Positions 51,101 to 60,144 of a stretch of DNA of 64,000 nt are shown piece after piece. Each line of letters opens with the position of its first letter. Positions within the stretch are counted from its first letter, which is position 1. The notes below the pieces were generated by a model. That model was not told where the DNA came from and did no database searches. It saw nothing but the letters and a program-made list of their open reading frames with translations. Location of the stretch: assembly GCA_900466745.1 (NCBI GenBank), contig UBNE01000034.1, positions 194 through 64,193 of the forward strand, in the 5' to 3' direction. The position numbers and the translations under genes were made by a program. The stretch comes from Hyphomicrobiales bacterium (lineage in GTDB: Bacteria; Pseudomonadota; Alphaproteobacteria; Rhizobiales; Beijerinckiaceae).

Positions 51101-51578
51101 TGTCGACCGGCCCGTCGCTGCCGCCGGTGAGCGCGATGAGGCCGTCAGGATAGGCCGCCAGCCGCTCGACCGTCGTCACGGGCTGGCCGGCGCCGCCGGT
51201 CGCCAGCGCCGCCTCGCTGACCAGCTTCATCAGGTTGCCGTAGCCGGCCTCGTCCATGGCGAGCAGGACGATATGCGGCAGGCGCTGCGGCTGCGCCGGC
51301 CGGCGGCCGCCCTCGCCCTCATCGGCGAAATCCACCGAGAGCTGCACGCCGGCGATGGGCTGCAGGCCCGCGCCCGAGAGCTTCTCGGAGAACTCCAGCG
51401 CGCCGAAGAGATTGTCGGTGTCGGTGAGCGCCAGCGCCGGCTGGCCGTCGGCGGCGGCGAGCTTGGCCAGCGTCGAGACGGTCATCGCGCCCTCGAGCAG
51501 CGAATAGCTCGAATGGACATGAAGATGCACGAAGCCGATCTCCGCGAGAACGCGTGCTCCGTCCGCTTCCCGAGCCAT
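48102..51578 (-). CDS. dnaE: DNA polymerase III alpha subunit DnaE
   Basis: Replicative DNA polymerase catalytic subunit; 1158 residues, the DnaE1 type. The PHP domain opens with HLHVHSSYSLLEGA (18-31). The catalytic palm has the triad motif PDFDIDF at 415-421 with D416, D418 and D420. The thumb, fingers and tandem HhH follow (GVGRAAVESVVTARAAGGPF near 780). An OB fold and C-terminal tau-binding region end the protein. The ATG at 51578 starts just before the PHP domain. In relatives it follows lolD; here a lipoprotein gene and repeats intervene. Confidence 0.97.
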   Translation of the reverse strand: MAREADGARVLAEIGFVHLHVHSSYSLLEGAMTVSTLAKLAAADGQPALALTDTDNLFGALEFSEKLSGAGLQPIAGVQLSVDFADEGEGGRRPAQPQRLPHIVLLAMDEAGYGNLMKLVSEAALATGGAGQPVTTVERLAAYPDGLIALTGGSDGPVDTALRNGQLPVAAARLATLARIYGDRLYVEIQRHGRDNEAALEAHLLRLAYDSDLPIVATNEPFFAKPADFDAHDALLAVAEGRLVSDGERRRVTPEHYFASRAEMKKRFADLPEALANTVEIAMRCHWRVTTRKPILPRFGEEGRDEAEELEAQARAGLAARLEKHGPAEGFTVEDYGKRLDFELSIITRMKFPGYFLIVSDFIKWAKAHDIPVGPGRGSGAGSLVAYALTITDVDPLRFGLLFERFLNPDRVSMPDFDIDFCQNRREEVIEYVKHHYGQERVAQIITFGTLLARGVLRDVGRVLEMPYGQVDKLTKLVPQNPAKPISLKDAIEGEPKLQQAAQDEPIVARLLEIGQKLEGLHRHASTHAAGVVIGDRPLEQLVALSVDPRTGMRVTQFNMKWVEQAGLVKFDFLGLKTLTTLTTAVKLIAQRGIHIDLAKLPFDDPATYAMLARGETVGVFQVESVGMRKALVEMKADRIEDLIALVALYRPGPMDNIPTYCRRKLGLEEPTYLHPGMEPYLRETHGIIVYQEQVMQVAQALSGYSLGEADLLRRAMGKKIKAEMDAQRDRFVKGAVDGGIKKDVASEIFDLLAKFADYGFNKSHAAAYAIVAFQTAYLKANYPVEFLAASMTLDMGNTDKLSEFRRDAERLGIKVERPAINHSGVEFDVADGKIFYALGAIKGVGRAAVESVVTARAAGGPFRDLADLARRIDTRLVNRRTLEALIAAGALDELEEDRARAMAAIDGMLALSNRTREEAAAGQFDLLGGGVVQEAFRIPQVEPWAPAEKLRREHEAVGFFLSGHPLDDYEHVLKRLRVQRYADFALTVRANGTGVGKVAVSVIDKSERRTKSGSKMGIVNLSDPSGQFEAVLFSEGLMRFRDLLEPGRALVLRLSAVLDGEEVRPRIEDVEVLDDLASRQKQDLLIYLRDEKAVPSIAERIRPRGEAARSDGKVSIVMILEDGAQEVEIELPGKYPVTQQVANAVRAAPGVVSVELR

Positions 51579-51698
51579 GTCCCTCTCCCGTCGCGATGCG
51601 ACTCGTCCGTCCGCCCGTTCCGTTATGGCGCCGTGGCGAGGCCGGCGTCGAGGCCGCAGGCGCCGAAACCGGCCGGCTGTGGATGGCTCCTGCCAGGA

Positions 51699-51809
51699 TC
51701 AGACATGCGGCCCGGAGAGAAGAGCCGCCCAGAGCCAGATCATGCCGAGGAACACGCCCAGCGAAGCGATCTCGGCGAGGCCGGCGGCGAATTTGCGCGC
51801 TGCAGTCAT
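51699..51809 (-). CDS. 36-residue single-span membrane protein upstream of dnaE
   Basis: A very short gene not reported by ordinary gene callers: 36 residues. N-terminal basic MTAARKFAAG is followed by a hydrophobic helix with LGVFLGMIWLWAALL, ending PHV. A strong Shine-Dalgarno (acggaggt) lies 6 bases before the ATG, the best single piece of evidence. It points the same way as dnaE, 120 bases ahead of it. No family is known to me. Its role could be in a membrane complex or it could be a leader peptide; both are speculation. Confidence 0.55.
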   Translation of the reverse strand: MTAARKFAAGLAEIASLGVFLGMIWLWAALLSGPHV

Positions 51810-52045
51810 GACGAACCTCCGTCGTTCTCGATAGGTTCATCTTAGTTCCTGTTTTGTTCTCGTCAATCGCGATACGTCACCCGCAGCCCGCGCATGAGGA
51901 ATCGGTTAACGAAAACTTTCCACGCAGGTCTTGCCGCGGCCGATCCTCATTTTCGCCACCTCCTCCAGCCATCGCAGGCCGATGCCGCCGGCGGATGGAG
52001 CCGGATCGACGGCGTGGCCGGGGCAGCGCCGGAAGGAGGCAGAGC
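51810..52045. other. Divergent spacer between the small membrane protein and the lipoprotein gene
   Basis: A 236-base spacer with an AT-rich patch at 51838-51870 (ttagttcctgttttgttc), which resembles two imperfect LexA half-sites (gttc-ctgtttt-gttc is GTTC-N7-GTTC). That is an exact alphaproteobacterial LexA-box spacing at 51844-51858, about 35 bases upstream of the minus-strand small protein gene. No other gene is seen. Confidence 0.5.
51844..51858 (+). promoter_or_regulatory. SOS (LexA) box upstream of the small protein/dnaE unit
   Basis: The bases gttc-ctgtttt-gttc fit GTTC-N7-GTTC exactly, the same consensus as at 22661. It lies 35 bases before the ATG of the 36-residue gene on the minus strand. 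A DNA-damage-inducible small gene is therefore predicted. The site was found by eye and its strength was not measured. Confidence 0.75.
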
Positions 52046-52687
52046 ATGATCGATCTTCGCGCTTGCGGCCTGGTTCTCCTCGCCGCGCTCGCCTGCAGCG
52101 GATGCCGCGACGCCGAGGCGCAGGGCGAGGATTTCCTGCCCCTGATCCAGGCCTATTTCGACAAGGAGCCGGTCTGCGTCGCCGTGCGCAGGATCCCGAT
52201 CGACACCAACGATGCCTGGGTCCAGGGGAACCTGCGGACGCTGGTCGACCAGGGGCTGCTCGCCGAAGAAACCCCGCCGGCCGACGTCTCGGCCGCGATC
52301 GGCCCGTCGCGCCGCTTCACCCTGACGCAGGCCGGCGCGGGCTTCTACCGGGCCGAGGGCCTGCCGGAAATTCCGCGCCAGCCGGTGCTCTGCTTCGCGC
52401 GGCGCGAGATCACCGGCATCGTCGCAACCGAGATCGAGCCGCCGCGCGGCGAGGAGGATTTCGCGCTGGAGCCGCGCAAGGCCCGGATCACCTTCGACCA
52501 GCGCGTCGTCGAGATCGCCCCCTGGGCCGAGGCCAAAGCCGTCCAGGCCGCGTTCTCGGCCATCCCGACCCAGCTCAGGACCTCCGGCGAAAAGGGCAAG
52601 ATCGAATTCGTCTGGAAGGACGGCACATGGCTCGCCCAGCCGAGCTACGCCTTCCCGCTCAGGGATGCGCGGCAGCTCGGGCGCTAG
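52046..52687 (+). CDS. Putative lipoprotein of unknown function
   Basis: A 213-residue protein with a lipoprotein-like signal: MIDLRACG, hydrophobic LVLLAALAC and then SGC, so the lipidated cysteine is C17 or C20. The mature part has charged, mixed alpha/beta character with AYFDKEPVCVAVRRIP and RQPVLCFARREITGI. It contains a winged-helix-like look (TLVDQGLLAEE and RRFTLTQAGAGFY), but no family is recognised. The ATG at 52046 is chosen for its ggaaggaggc ribosome site and signal sequence; an earlier in-frame ATG would bury the signal. It lies opposite to the dnaE and lolD genes that normally adjoin. Confidence 0.72.
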   Translation: MIDLRACGLVLLAALACSGCRDAEAQGEDFLPLIQAYFDKEPVCVAVRRIPIDTNDAWVQGNLRTLVDQGLLAEETPPADVSAAIGPSRRFTLTQAGAGFYRAEGLPEIPRQPVLCFARREITGIVATEIEPPRGEEDFALEPRKARITFDQRVVEIAPWAEAKAVQAAFSAIPTQLRTSGEKGKIEFVWKDGTWLAQPSYAFPLRDARQLGR

Positions 52688-52734
52688 CGCCTGCTGATTT
52701 GACGCGGAACCGCGCGGTTATCGCGGATGCCCCA

Positions 52735-52862
52735 TCCATCATGGCGCGGAGCGAAGCGACGAAGCGATCCAGGGGGAGATGGAGCTCTGCCGCTCCCGGA
52801 TTGCTTCGCGGAGCCTGTCCTCGGGCTTGCCGAAGGCAAGACCCGGGGTCGCAATGACGGCT
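52735..52862. repeat. REP-like element after the lipoprotein gene
   Basis: The 206-base spacer between the lipoprotein and lolD holds gcgaagcgacgaagcgatcc, then cgctcccggattgcttcgcg, tcgggcttgccgaaggcaag and gtcgcaatgacgg. Inverted words are obvious. It is akin to dispersed palindromic elements of the order. Confidence 0.5.
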
Positions 52863-52893
52863 CCCGTGCCGGGGGCGCCGGATCGAGGCGGCG

Positions 52894-53586
52894 CTACTCC
52901 AGCGGGACGACCAGCCCTTCCCTGATCGTGACCTGGCGGTCCATCCGGCGGGCGAGATCGAGGTTGTGCGTCGCGATCAGGGCCGCGAGGCCCGAAGCGC
53001 GGGCGAGCGCGATCAGCGTGCCGAAGACGTGCTGCGAGGTATGCGGATCGAGATTGCCGGTCGGCTCGTCGGCCAGCAGCAGCCGCGGGCCGTTGGCGAC
53101 GGCGCGGCCGATGGCGACGCGCTGCTGCTCGCCGCCGGAAAGCTCGCCCGGCAGATGGTCGAGCCGCTGGCCGAGGCCGAGGAAGCTCAGCAGCTCCGTC
53201 GCCCGCTCCTCCGCGACCGCGCGGTCGAGCCCGCGGATGCGCTGCGGCAGCACCACGTTCTCCAGGGCCGTGAACTCGGGCAGGAGATGATGGAACTGGT
53301 AGACGAAGCCGATCTCGGTGCGGCGCAGCCGCGTGCGGCCCTTGTCGTCGAGCCTGGTGGTGGCGAGGCCGCCGACGAAGACCTCGCCGCCATCGGGCTT
53401 TTCCAAGAGGCCGGCGACATGCAGCAGCGTCGACTTGCCGGTGCCGCTCGGCGCCACCAGCGCCACGACCTCGCCCGGCCAGAGCGCGAAATCGGCCTTG
53501 CGGAGCACTTCCAGCGGCGCGTCGGCCTGCGGATAGAAGCGCTCGACCTGCGAGAGGAAGAGCGCGGGCGTTTCCTGAACCGCCAT
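52894..53586 (-). CDS. lolD: Lipoprotein-releasing ABC transporter ATPase LolD
   Basis: ATPase of the LolCDE complex that extracts lipoproteins from the inner membrane for transfer to LolA; 230 residues. Walker A is APSGTGKST (45-53), with alanine where most have glycine. The LolD-specific [18 protein letters not shown] is diagnostic. The signature is [14 protein letters not shown] and Walker [13 protein letters not shown]. Its ATG overlaps the lolC stop (ATGA), so the two are translationally coupled. Confidence 0.96.
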   Translation of the reverse strand: MAVQETPALFLSQVERFYPQADAPLEVLRKADFALWPGEVVALVAPSGTGKSTLLHVAGLLEKPDGGEVFVGGLATTRLDDKGRTRLRRTEIGFVYQFHHLLPEFTALENVVLPQRIRGLDRAVAEERATELLSFLGLGQRLDHLPGELSGGEQQRVAIGRAVANGPRLLLADEPTGNLDPHTSQHVFGTLIALARASGLAALIATHNLDLARRMDRQVTIREGLVVPLE

Positions 53587-54875
53587 CAGCCCATCCTCAG
53601 CGCTTTGACCGGGTCGAGGCGCGCCGCCTTCCAGGCGGGATAAAGCGTCGCCAGCAGCGACAGCACCAGCGCCATCAGCACGACGCTCGCCACCTCGCTC
53701 CAGTCGAGCACGGAGGGAATGTCGCTGAGGAAGCGCACCGTCGGGTCCCAGAGATTGGCGCCGGTGATCCAGTTCAGCGCCGCCATGATCGACTTGATGT
53801 AGTGGGAGAACAGCACGCCGAGAATGAAGCCGGCGAAGGTGCCGACCACGCCGATCGTCGCGCCGGTGATGAGGAAGACGCGCAGCACCGTGCCGCTCGT
53901 CGCGCCCATGGTGCGCATGATCGCGATGTCCTCGGTCTTGTCCTTCACCAGCATGATCAGGCCGGAGACGATGTTGAGCGCCGCCACGAGCACGATCAGC
54001 GTCAGGATGATGAACATCACGTTGCGCTCGACTTCCAGCGCGTTGAAGAAGCTGCGGTTGCGCTGGCGCCAGTCGGAGAGCACGAGCGGGCGCGGCGCAT
54101 CGGCCTCGATGGCGTCGCGGACCTTCTGCGTGTTGTCGGGATTGTCGACGAAGATCTCGATGACGTTCACGTCGCCGTCGCGGTTGAAATAGGCCTGGGA
54201 CTCGGCGAGCGGCATGTAGACGAAGGTGCCGTCGAACTCGGTCATGCCGATCTGGAAGATCGCCTTGATCGGATAGGCCTTGATGCGCGGCGCCGTGCCG
54301 AACGGGGTCGAGGCGCCCTGCGGCGTCACCAGCGTGATCGTGTCGCCGACCTGGACGCCGAGCGCATTGGCCAGCCGGATGCCGATGACCACGCCGGGCG
54401 TGGCGTCGAACCCCTCCAGCGTGCCGGACTTGATATTGCCGCCGATGAAGGGGATCGACTTGATGTCGGCCTCGCGCACGCCGCGCACCAGCACGCCGCT
54501 GTTCCCGGTCTGCGAGGAGGCCAGCGCCTGCCCCTCGACCAGCGGAATGGCGAGGGTGATGCCGTGGATCTTGCGCAGCCGCTCTGCGACGCTGTCGAAA
54601 TCGTCGAGCGGCCGGTCGATCGGGGTGGCGAAGATATGGCCGTTCACGCCGACGATCTTGCTCAGCAGCTCGATGCGGAAGCCGTTCATCACCGACATCA
54701 CGATGATCAGGGTCGCGACGCCGAGCATGATGCCGAGGAAGGAGAAGCCGGCGATGACCGAGACGAAGCCCTCGCGCCGGCGCGTCCGGAGATATCGTCC
54801 CGCGAGGCTCCACTCGAAGCCGGCGAAGGGCTTCGTGCCGGTCGGCACCTCCGCGCTTTCGACGACGGCGCTCAT
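53586..54875 (-). CDS. lolC: Lipoprotein-releasing ABC transporter permease LolC/E
   Basis: Membrane subunit of the Lol lipoprotein-release complex; 429 residues with the LolC/E layout. One N-terminal helix (about 43-65, [22 protein letters not shown]) is followed by a large periplasmic domain (about 66-285) and three C-terminal helices. [15 protein letters not shown] and [11 protein letters not shown] are typical; alphaproteobacteria usually have a single LolC/E homologue (LolF-like). It lies 13 bases after proS and overlaps lolD. The exact paralogue name (C, E or F) is uncertain. Confidence 0.94.
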   Translation of the reverse strand: MSAVVESAEVPTGTKPFAGFEWSLAGRYLRTRRREGFVSVIAGFSFLGIMLGVATLIIVMSVMNGFRIELLSKIVGVNGHIFATPIDRPLDDFDSVAERLRKIHGITLAIPLVEGQALASSQTGNSGVLVRGVREADIKSIPFIGGNIKSGTLEGFDATPGVVIGIRLANALGVQVGDTITLVTPQGASTPFGTAPRIKAYPIKAIFQIGMTEFDGTFVYMPLAESQAYFNRDGDVNVIEIFVDNPDNTQKVRDAIEADAPRPLVLSDWRQRNRSFFNALEVERNVMFIILTLIVLVAALNIVSGLIMLVKDKTEDIAIMRTMGATSGTVLRVFLITGATIGVVGTFAGFILGVLFSHYIKSIMAALNWITGANLWDPTVRFLSDIPSVLDWSEVASVVLMALVLSLLATLYPAWKAARLDPVKALRMG

Positions 54876-54888
54876 GCCCGGCGCCCCG

Positions 54889-56220
54889 TCACGCCGCCCG
54901 GCCCTGGAAGCGGTCGAGCGCCGCTTCGAGCGAAACGGTCTCGCGCTCGCCGCCGGCGCGGCGCTTGATCTCGACCTTGCCCTCAGCCAGCCCCTTCGGG
55001 CCAACGATGATCTGCCACGGCACGCCGATCAGGTCGGCGGTGGCGAATTTGGCGCCGGGCCGCTCCTGCGTGTCGTCGTAGAGCGCGTCGTAGCCCTTGG
55101 CGAGCAGCTCCTTGTAGATGCGCTCGCTCGCCGCGTCGGTCGCGGCGTCGCCGGCCTTGAGGTTGATGACCCCGATGTCGAAGGGGGCGATCTCCTCGGG
55201 CCAGACGATGCCGGCCTCGTCATGGCCGGCCTCGATCAGCGCCGCGACGAGGCGGCTCGGGCCGATGCCGTAGGAGCCGCCATGCAGCGGCATCTGCTGG
55301 CCGTCCGGCCCGGTCACGGTCGCGCCCATGGGCTCGGAATACTTCGTGCCGAAATAGAAGATGTGGCCGACCTCGATGCCGCGCGCCGAGACGCGCTTGT
55401 CTTCAGGGATAGCCTCGAAGGCGGCCTTGTCGTGCATCTCTTCCGTGGCGGCATAAAGGCTCGTCCATTTGTCGACGATGCCCTGCAGCCCCGGCACGCT
55501 GTCGAAATCGGTGTCGGCCGCCGGCGTGCGGAAGTCCAGATAGTCCTTGTGGCAGAAGACCTCGCTCTCGCCGGTCGAGGCGAGCACGATGAATTCATGG
55601 CTGAGATCGCCGCCGATCGGGCCGGTATCGGCCTTCATCGGGATCGCCTTCAGCCCGAGCCTCGCGAAGGTGCGCAGATAGGCGGTGAACATGCGGTTAT
55701 AGGCGTGGCGCGCCGCATCCTTGTCGAGGTCGAAGGAATAGGCGTCCTTCATCAGGAATTCCCGCCCGCGCATCACGCCGAAGCGCGGCCGCACCTCGTC
55801 CCGGAACTTCCACTGGATATGGTAGAGGTTGAGCGGCAGGTCCTTGTAGGATTTGACATAGGCGCGGACGATCTCGGTGACCATCTCCTCGTTGGTCGGG
55901 CCGTAGAGCATGTCGCGGTCGTGCCGGTCCTTGATGCGCAGCATCTCCTTGCCATAGGCGTCGTAGCGCCCGCTCTCGCGCCAGAGATCGGCCGACTGGA
56001 TGGTCGGCATCAGGATCTCGATGGCGCCGGAACGGTTCTGCTCCTCGCGCACGACCTTGCAGATCTTGTCGAGCACGCGCAGGCCCAGCGGCAGCCAGGC
56101 GTAAATGCCGGCCGATTCCTGGCGGATCATGCCGGCACGCAGCATCAGCCGGTGCGAGACGATCTCGGCCTCCTTCGGCGTGTCGCGCAGGAGGGGCAGG
56201 AAATAGCGGGAAAGGCGCAT
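54889..56220 (-). CDS. proS: Prolyl-tRNA synthetase (short alphaproteobacterial form)
   Basis: Class II synthetase charging tRNA-Pro; 443 residues. This is the short form lacking the large editing (INS) domain found in Escherichia coli. Motif 2 is [26 protein letters not shown], motif 3 includes [17 protein letters not shown], and an anticodon-binding domain ends the protein. The ATG at 56220 is chosen over the in-frame one at 56274, which only adds a non-conserved stretch. It heads the proS-lolC-lolD operon. Confidence 0.97.
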   Translation of the reverse strand: MRLSRYFLPLLRDTPKEAEIVSHRLMLRAGMIRQESAGIYAWLPLGLRVLDKICKVVREEQNRSGAIEILMPTIQSADLWRESGRYDAYGKEMLRIKDRHDRDMLYGPTNEEMVTEIVRAYVKSYKDLPLNLYHIQWKFRDEVRPRFGVMRGREFLMKDAYSFDLDKDAARHAYNRMFTAYLRTFARLGLKAIPMKADTGPIGGDLSHEFIVLASTGESEVFCHKDYLDFRTPAADTDFDSVPGLQGIVDKWTSLYAATEEMHDKAAFEAIPEDKRVSARGIEVGHIFYFGTKYSEPMGATVTGPDGQQMPLHGGSYGIGPSRLVAALIEAGHDEAGIVWPEEIAPFDIGVINLKAGDAATDAASERIYKELLAKGYDALYDDTQERPGAKFATADLIGVPWQIIVGPKGLAEGKVEIKRRAGGERETVSLEAALDRFQGRAA

Positions 56221-56381
56221 CGGAAAACCTGTCGGAAGGCAGCGCGCGAGGGATCGCGCCGGGAAACTACGCAACGAGTCGCTTCACCTGAGAGACACCA
56301 TCGCTCTCGGCAAAATGCAAACCAAAATCAGCAGAAAGCGGCGGAACATGGCGAAGTTGTGGGCCCTTCGCCGCGCCGGCC

Positions 56382-56882
56382 TCAGCGGCGGGCGAAGCGG
56401 GCCTTCAGCGCCGCGAGGACCGGGACCGGCACGAAGGCCGAGACGTCGCCGCCCATCGCCGCGATCTGCCGGACCAGCGTGGCGGTGATGGGCCTCACCG
56501 CCGGCGAGGCCGGCAGGAAGACCGTCTGCACCTGCGGCGCCATGGCGGCGTTCATGCCCGCCATCTGCATCTCGTAGTCGAGATCGGAGCCGTCGCGCAG
56601 GCCGCGGACGATGATGCCCGCCCCTGCCCGCTTCGCCGCATCGACGGCCAGATCGTCGAAGGTGACGACCTCGAGCGCGGTCCCGCGCGGCGCCAGCAGC
56701 GGCGCGGCGACCTCCCGCAGCAGCGCCGCGCGTTCGTCGGCCGTGAACAGCGGCGTCTTGCCCGGATGCACGCCGATCGCCAGCACGAGCCGGTCGCACA
56801 GGCCGGCGGCGGCGGCGATGACGTCGGCATGACCGTTGGTCACGGGGTCGAAGGAGCCGGTGTAGAAGGCGGTGCGGATCAT
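56382..56882 (-). CDS. coaD: Phosphopantetheine adenylyltransferase CoaD
   Basis: Penultimate step of coenzyme A synthesis; 166 residues, the standard length. The nucleotidyltransferase motif appears as [16 protein letters not shown] (8-23) with the conserved [23 protein letters not shown] and the serine-rich [20 protein letters not shown] complete the active site. The ATG at 56882 is the natural start. The 161-base gap to proS carries no gene. Confidence 0.97.
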   Translation of the reverse strand: MIRTAFYTGSFDPVTNGHADVIAAAAGLCDRLVLAIGVHPGKTPLFTADERAALLREVAAPLLAPRGTALEVVTFDDLAVDAAKRAGAGIIVRGLRDGSDLDYEMQMAGMNAAMAPQVQTVFLPASPAVRPITATLVRQIAAMGGDVSAFVPVPVLAALKARFARR

Positions 56883-57088
56883 GGACCCAGCGTTAGAGCA
56901 TCCGGGCGGAAAGAGGAAACCGAATTTCCGGCGCCGCCCCGGCGGAAGGCTCTCCCCGCGGCAGCATGCCGCCGCGACGCCCGATCATAGGCGCCGCATG
57001 CCTCCGCGGCGCGGGTTACAGGGCGACGGCCGGATGCAGCGCGGAATGCTTCAGGGAATGAAGACGGGGAGCGGAGCGAGCCGGAGCG
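56883..57088. other. Spacer upstream of coaD with a repeat relic
   Basis: A 206-base stretch without a credible gene. At 56894-56931 (tagagcatccgggcgg, aaagaggaaaccgaatttccgg) it carries a degenerate, inverted relic of the second hairpin of the 106-bp repeat. The rest is GC-rich and contains no clear signal. Confidence 0.45.
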
Positions 57089-57217
57089 TCAGGACAGCGG
57101 CATGAAGGTCGCGAGCGCGGCGAGGCTGGCCGCGACGATCGAACCGCAGACGAGCAGCGAGGCGCAGAGCGAGACGCGGCGCGGGAGAGCATAAGGCTGG
57201 TCGGCGAACATGGGCAT
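57089..57217 (-). CDS. Possible 42-residue membrane protein
   Basis: A 42-residue frame with a short polar N-terminus (MPMFADQPYALPRR), then one hydrophobic span with SLCASLLVCGSIVAASLAAL and the end ATFMPLS. The ribosome site is weak (cgagatc). It points away from the ABC-F gene, so it would be a divergent neighbour. No family is recognised. The single-span profile and clean end are the only support, so confidence is low. Confidence 0.35.
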   Translation of the reverse strand: MPMFADQPYALPRRVSLCASLLVCGSIVAASLAALATFMPLS

Positions 57218-57367
57218 GATCTCGACGAATCACAGAATACTTCCGTTCCGCTAGGTGACCCTCCCGGCGGGCCGCGCAAGGGCGAGAACGTGACGAAACG
57301 GTGACATCGCGCCGTTTCCGGCGGCTTTCGATTGGCTTTTGCGCCATAGCGCCCTACATCGCCCGCC

Positions 57368-59239
57368 ATGCTGACGATTAACGACATCACCTACCGGCTC
57401 GGCGAGCGCCTGCTGCTCGACCACACCGGCGCCGCGATCCCGGACGGGGCGCGCGTCGGCTTCGTCGGTCGCAACGGCACCGGCAAGACGACGCTGTTCA
57501 AGATCATCACCGGCGATCTCGGCACCGAGAGCGGCACGATCAGCCTGCCCCGGGGCCGGCGCATCGGCGGCGTGGCGCAGGAGGCCCCGGGCGGGCCGGA
57601 GACGCTGATCGAGGTCGTGCTGGCCGCCGATACCGAGCGCACGGCGCTGATGAAGGAAGCGGAGACCGCGACCGATCCGCACCGCATCGCCGAGATCGGG
57701 ACGCGACTCGCCGATATCGGCGCGCATTCGGCCCCGGCGCGGGCCGCGATGGTGTTGCACGGCCTCGGCTTCGACGAGGCGGCGCAACAGCGCCCCTGCT
57801 CCGATTTCTCCGGCGGCTGGCGGATGCGCGTGGCGCTGGCGGCCGTGCTGTTCTCCGAGCCCGACCTGCTGCTGCTCGACGAGCCGACCAACTATCTCGA
57901 CCTGGAAGGCACGCTCTGGCTCTACGATTATCTCGAGCGCTATCCGCATACGGTGATCGTGATCAGCCACGACCGCGAACTGCTCGACACCTCGGTCGAC
58001 CACATCCTGCATCTCGACCAGGGCAAGCTCACCCTCTATCGCGGCGGCTATTCCTCCTTCGAGAAGCAGCGCGCCGAAAAGCAGATGCAGCTCGCCCGCG
58101 CCCGGGAGAAGCAGGAGGCCGAGCGCAAGCATCTCCAATCCTTCGTCGACCGCTTCAAGGCCAAGGCCACCAAGGCGCGCCAGGCGCAATCCCGCGTCAA
58201 GCGGCTGGAGAAGATGCAGACGATCGCGACCATCGTCGACCGCGACGTCCAGCCTTTCGTCTTCCCCGGCCCGGAAAAACCGCTCTCGCCGCCGATGATC
58301 GTGCTGGAGGATGCGGCCGCCGGCTATGGCGAGCGCAAGGTGCTGTCGCGGCTCAACCTGTCGCTGGCGCCGGACGACCGCATCGCGCTGCTCGGCTCGA
58401 ACGGCAACGGCAAGTCGACCTTCTGCAAGCTGATCGGCGGCCGGCTTCCCGCCATGTCGGGCGAGATGAAGAAGTCGAGCAAGCTGGAGACCGCCTATTT
58501 CGCCCAGCACCAGCTCGACGAACTGCGCATCGAGGACACACCCGTCGGCCATCTGCGCGAGCTGATGCCGGACGCGCCCGAAGCGAAGGTCCGCTCCAAG
58601 GCGGCGCAGATCGGCTTTCCGGCGAGCAAGGCCGACACGCCGGTGAAGCTGCTCTCCGGCGGCGAGAAGGCGCGGCTGATGCTGGGCCTGGCCACCTTCC
58701 ACGGCCCGCATCTGCTCATCCTCGACGAGCCGACCAACCATCTCGACATCGACAGCCGCACCGCGCTGGTCACCGCGATCAACGACTATCCCGGCGCCGT
58801 CATCCTGGTCAGCCACGACCGATTCCTGATCGAGGCCTGCGCCGACCGGCTCTGGCTCGTCGGCGGCGGCACGGTGAAGAATTTCGACGGCGACATGGAC
58901 GACTACCGCGCCTATGTGCTCGGCGCGGCCAAGGCGGAGAGGCGCGGCAAGCCGGCGCCGGAACCCGCGGCGCGACCGAAGGCCGACGAGCGCAAGGAAG
59001 CGGCGACGAAGCGCGTGGCGCAAGGCCCGCTGCGGCAGAAGCTCAACCTCGCGGAAGCCCGCATCGCCAAGCTGACCGGGCTGATCGGGAAGGTCGACGA
59101 GGCGCTCGCCAACGGCGCCTTCGCGCGCGACCCGGAGAAGGCGCTGCAGATCTCGCGGCAGCGTGCGGAACTGTCGGAAGCGCTGGCCGCCGCCGAGGAG
59201 GAGTGGCTGCTGCTGGGCGAGGAGCTCGAGAGCGCCTGA
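57368..59239 (+). CDS. ABC-F family ATPase (Uup-like)
   Basis: A 623-residue soluble protein with two ATP-binding cassettes and no membrane domain, typical of ABC-F proteins that act on the ribosome. Cassette 1 has Walker A GRNGTGKTT at 34-42 and LLLLDEPTNYLD. A linker (about 225-275) rich in K, Q and R follows. Cassette 2 has GSNGNGKST at 343-351 and LLILDEPTNHLD. The tail (about 530-623) is a charged coiled-coil-like extension (LNLAEARIAKLTGLIGKVDEAL), as in Uup. Which ABC-F subtype it is (Uup or YheS) is not certain. It follows a 150-base gap. Confidence 0.93.
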   Translation: MLTINDITYRLGERLLLDHTGAAIPDGARVGFVGRNGTGKTTLFKIITGDLGTESGTISLPRGRRIGGVAQEAPGGPETLIEVVLAADTERTALMKEAETATDPHRIAEIGTRLADIGAHSAPARAAMVLHGLGFDEAAQQRPCSDFSGGWRMRVALAAVLFSEPDLLLLDEPTNYLDLEGTLWLYDYLERYPHTVIVISHDRELLDTSVDHILHLDQGKLTLYRGGYSSFEKQRAEKQMQLARAREKQEAERKHLQSFVDRFKAKATKARQAQSRVKRLEKMQTIATIVDRDVQPFVFPGPEKPLSPPMIVLEDAAAGYGERKVLSRLNLSLAPDDRIALLGSNGNGKSTFCKLIGGRLPAMSGEMKKSSKLETAYFAQHQLDELRIEDTPVGHLRELMPDAPEAKVRSKAAQIGFPASKADTPVKLLSGGEKARLMLGLATFHGPHLLILDEPTNHLDIDSRTALVTAINDYPGAVILVSHDRFLIEACADRLWLVGGGTVKNFDGDMDDYRAYVLGAAKAERRGKPAPEPAARPKADERKEAATKRVAQGPLRQKLNLAEARIAKLTGLIGKVDEALANGAFARDPEKALQISRQRAELSEALAAAEEEWLLLGEELESA

Positions 59240-59243
59240 GCGC

Positions 59244-59726
59244 TCAGGGCTGCGGTGAAAGCACCTTCCGCAGCCCCTCCGCCTGCTCGGCGGGAATCCG
59301 CTTCAGCATCACCCGCGTCGTGTAGTTGCCGTACATGCGGCCATCGCGCCGATAGCCCCAGTCGCTGATCATGCTGCCGGCCGCGCGATACGGCGACCCC
59401 TTGACCAGCGGCGCCAGGCGCTGCGGCTCGTTGGCGAGCCGGCCGACGAAGCTGTCGCCCTCGATCGCGTCGAGATTCATCCAGATATGCTCGCGACCGT
59501 CCGACCCCTTGATCGGGATCGCCACCTTGACCACGAAGCTCTCGCCGCGCCGCTCGCGAAAATCCGTGCGGAAACGCGGCAGGCTGGCGCGTGCCGCGTC
59601 GATGGCGGCGTCCATCTCCGGGTCGCTGGTGCGATAGTCGTAGGTCGGGTCCTGAGCCTGCGCCGGACCGGCGACGGGGCCGGCCAAAGCGGCGAGCAGG
59701 GCCGCGGCGAGAATACGGGGCTTCAT
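59244..59726 (-). CDS. Exported DUF2314-family protein
   Basis: A 160-residue periplasmic protein. The signal peptide (1-24, ILAAALLAALAGPVAGPAQA) is followed by DUF2314-type sequence. Hallmarks are ALDAARASLPRF-like AIDAARASLPRFRTDF, EHIWMNLDAIEGDSFVGRLANEP and a final GNYTTRVMLKRI. The function of DUF2314 is unknown. The ATG at 59726 has gaagg 9 bases upstream; a GTG at 59741 overlapping the preceding gene is an alternative start. It is downstream of holC and the small lipoprotein. Confidence 0.85.
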   Translation of the reverse strand: MKPRILAAALLAALAGPVAGPAQAQDPTYDYRTSDPEMDAAIDAARASLPRFRTDFRERRGESFVVKVAIPIKGSDGREHIWMNLDAIEGDSFVGRLANEPQRLAPLVKGSPYRAAGSMISDWGYRRDGRMYGNYTTRVMLKRIPAEQAEGLRKVLSPQP

Positions 59727-59730
59727 CGGC

Positions 59731-60144
59731 TCAGCCTTCACCGCCCGGTTTCACGATCCGCCCCAAGCGGTTGTCAGTGAACAGATAAAGCTCGCGGCCG
59801 CCGGGCTCGGCATAGAGCACCTGCACCTCGCGCTGGCCCTTGCCGCTCTGGCCGATCAGCACGTCGGTCGGGGGCTTGCCCTTGAGCTTCACCAGCTCGC
59901 ATTCGGTGATGCCGGGCGCGATCTCCTTCGGCAGCGGCCGGGTCGAGGGATCGAGCGAGAGGCCGACGCTGCATTCGCCCTCCGGCGTCAGCACCGGCTC
60001 GCGGGTCGAGATGCCGGCGCTGCCCGAGGTGGTCGTCGTGGTGGTGACGCCACCCTTCGTCTCCGACTGGAAGGCGAAGCCGCCCATGTCGACCGAGCAG
60101 CCGCCGAGCGCCGCGGCGCAGAAAAACAGGATAGGCAGTCTCAC
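59731..60144 (-). CDS. Small putative lipoprotein downstream of holC
   Basis: A 137-residue protein with a clear lipobox, L-G-G-C16, in RLPILFFCAAALGGC. The mature part has a threonine-rich run (KGGVTTTTTTSGSAG) and a folded half with CSVGLSLDPSTRPLP and ITECELVKLKGKPPTDVLIGQSG. Lines such as REVQVLYAEPGGRELYLFTDNRLGRIV resemble OmlA/BamE-like small lipoproteins, but the match is not sure. The start is GTG at 60144, overlapping the holC stop by four bases, with a GGAGAAG ribosome site. It is therefore coupled to holC. Confidence 0.76.
   Translation of the reverse strand: MRLPILFFCAAALGGCSVDMGGFAFQSETKGGVTTTTTTSGSAGISTREPVLTPEGECSVGLSLDPSTRPLPKEIAPGITECELVKLKGKPPTDVLIGQSGKGQREVQVLYAEPGGRELYLFTDNRLGRIVKPGGEG

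Noticed and set aside
53586..56220. Toxin-antitoxin or defence genes near proS
   Set aside because: All frames correspond to proS, lolC and lolD.
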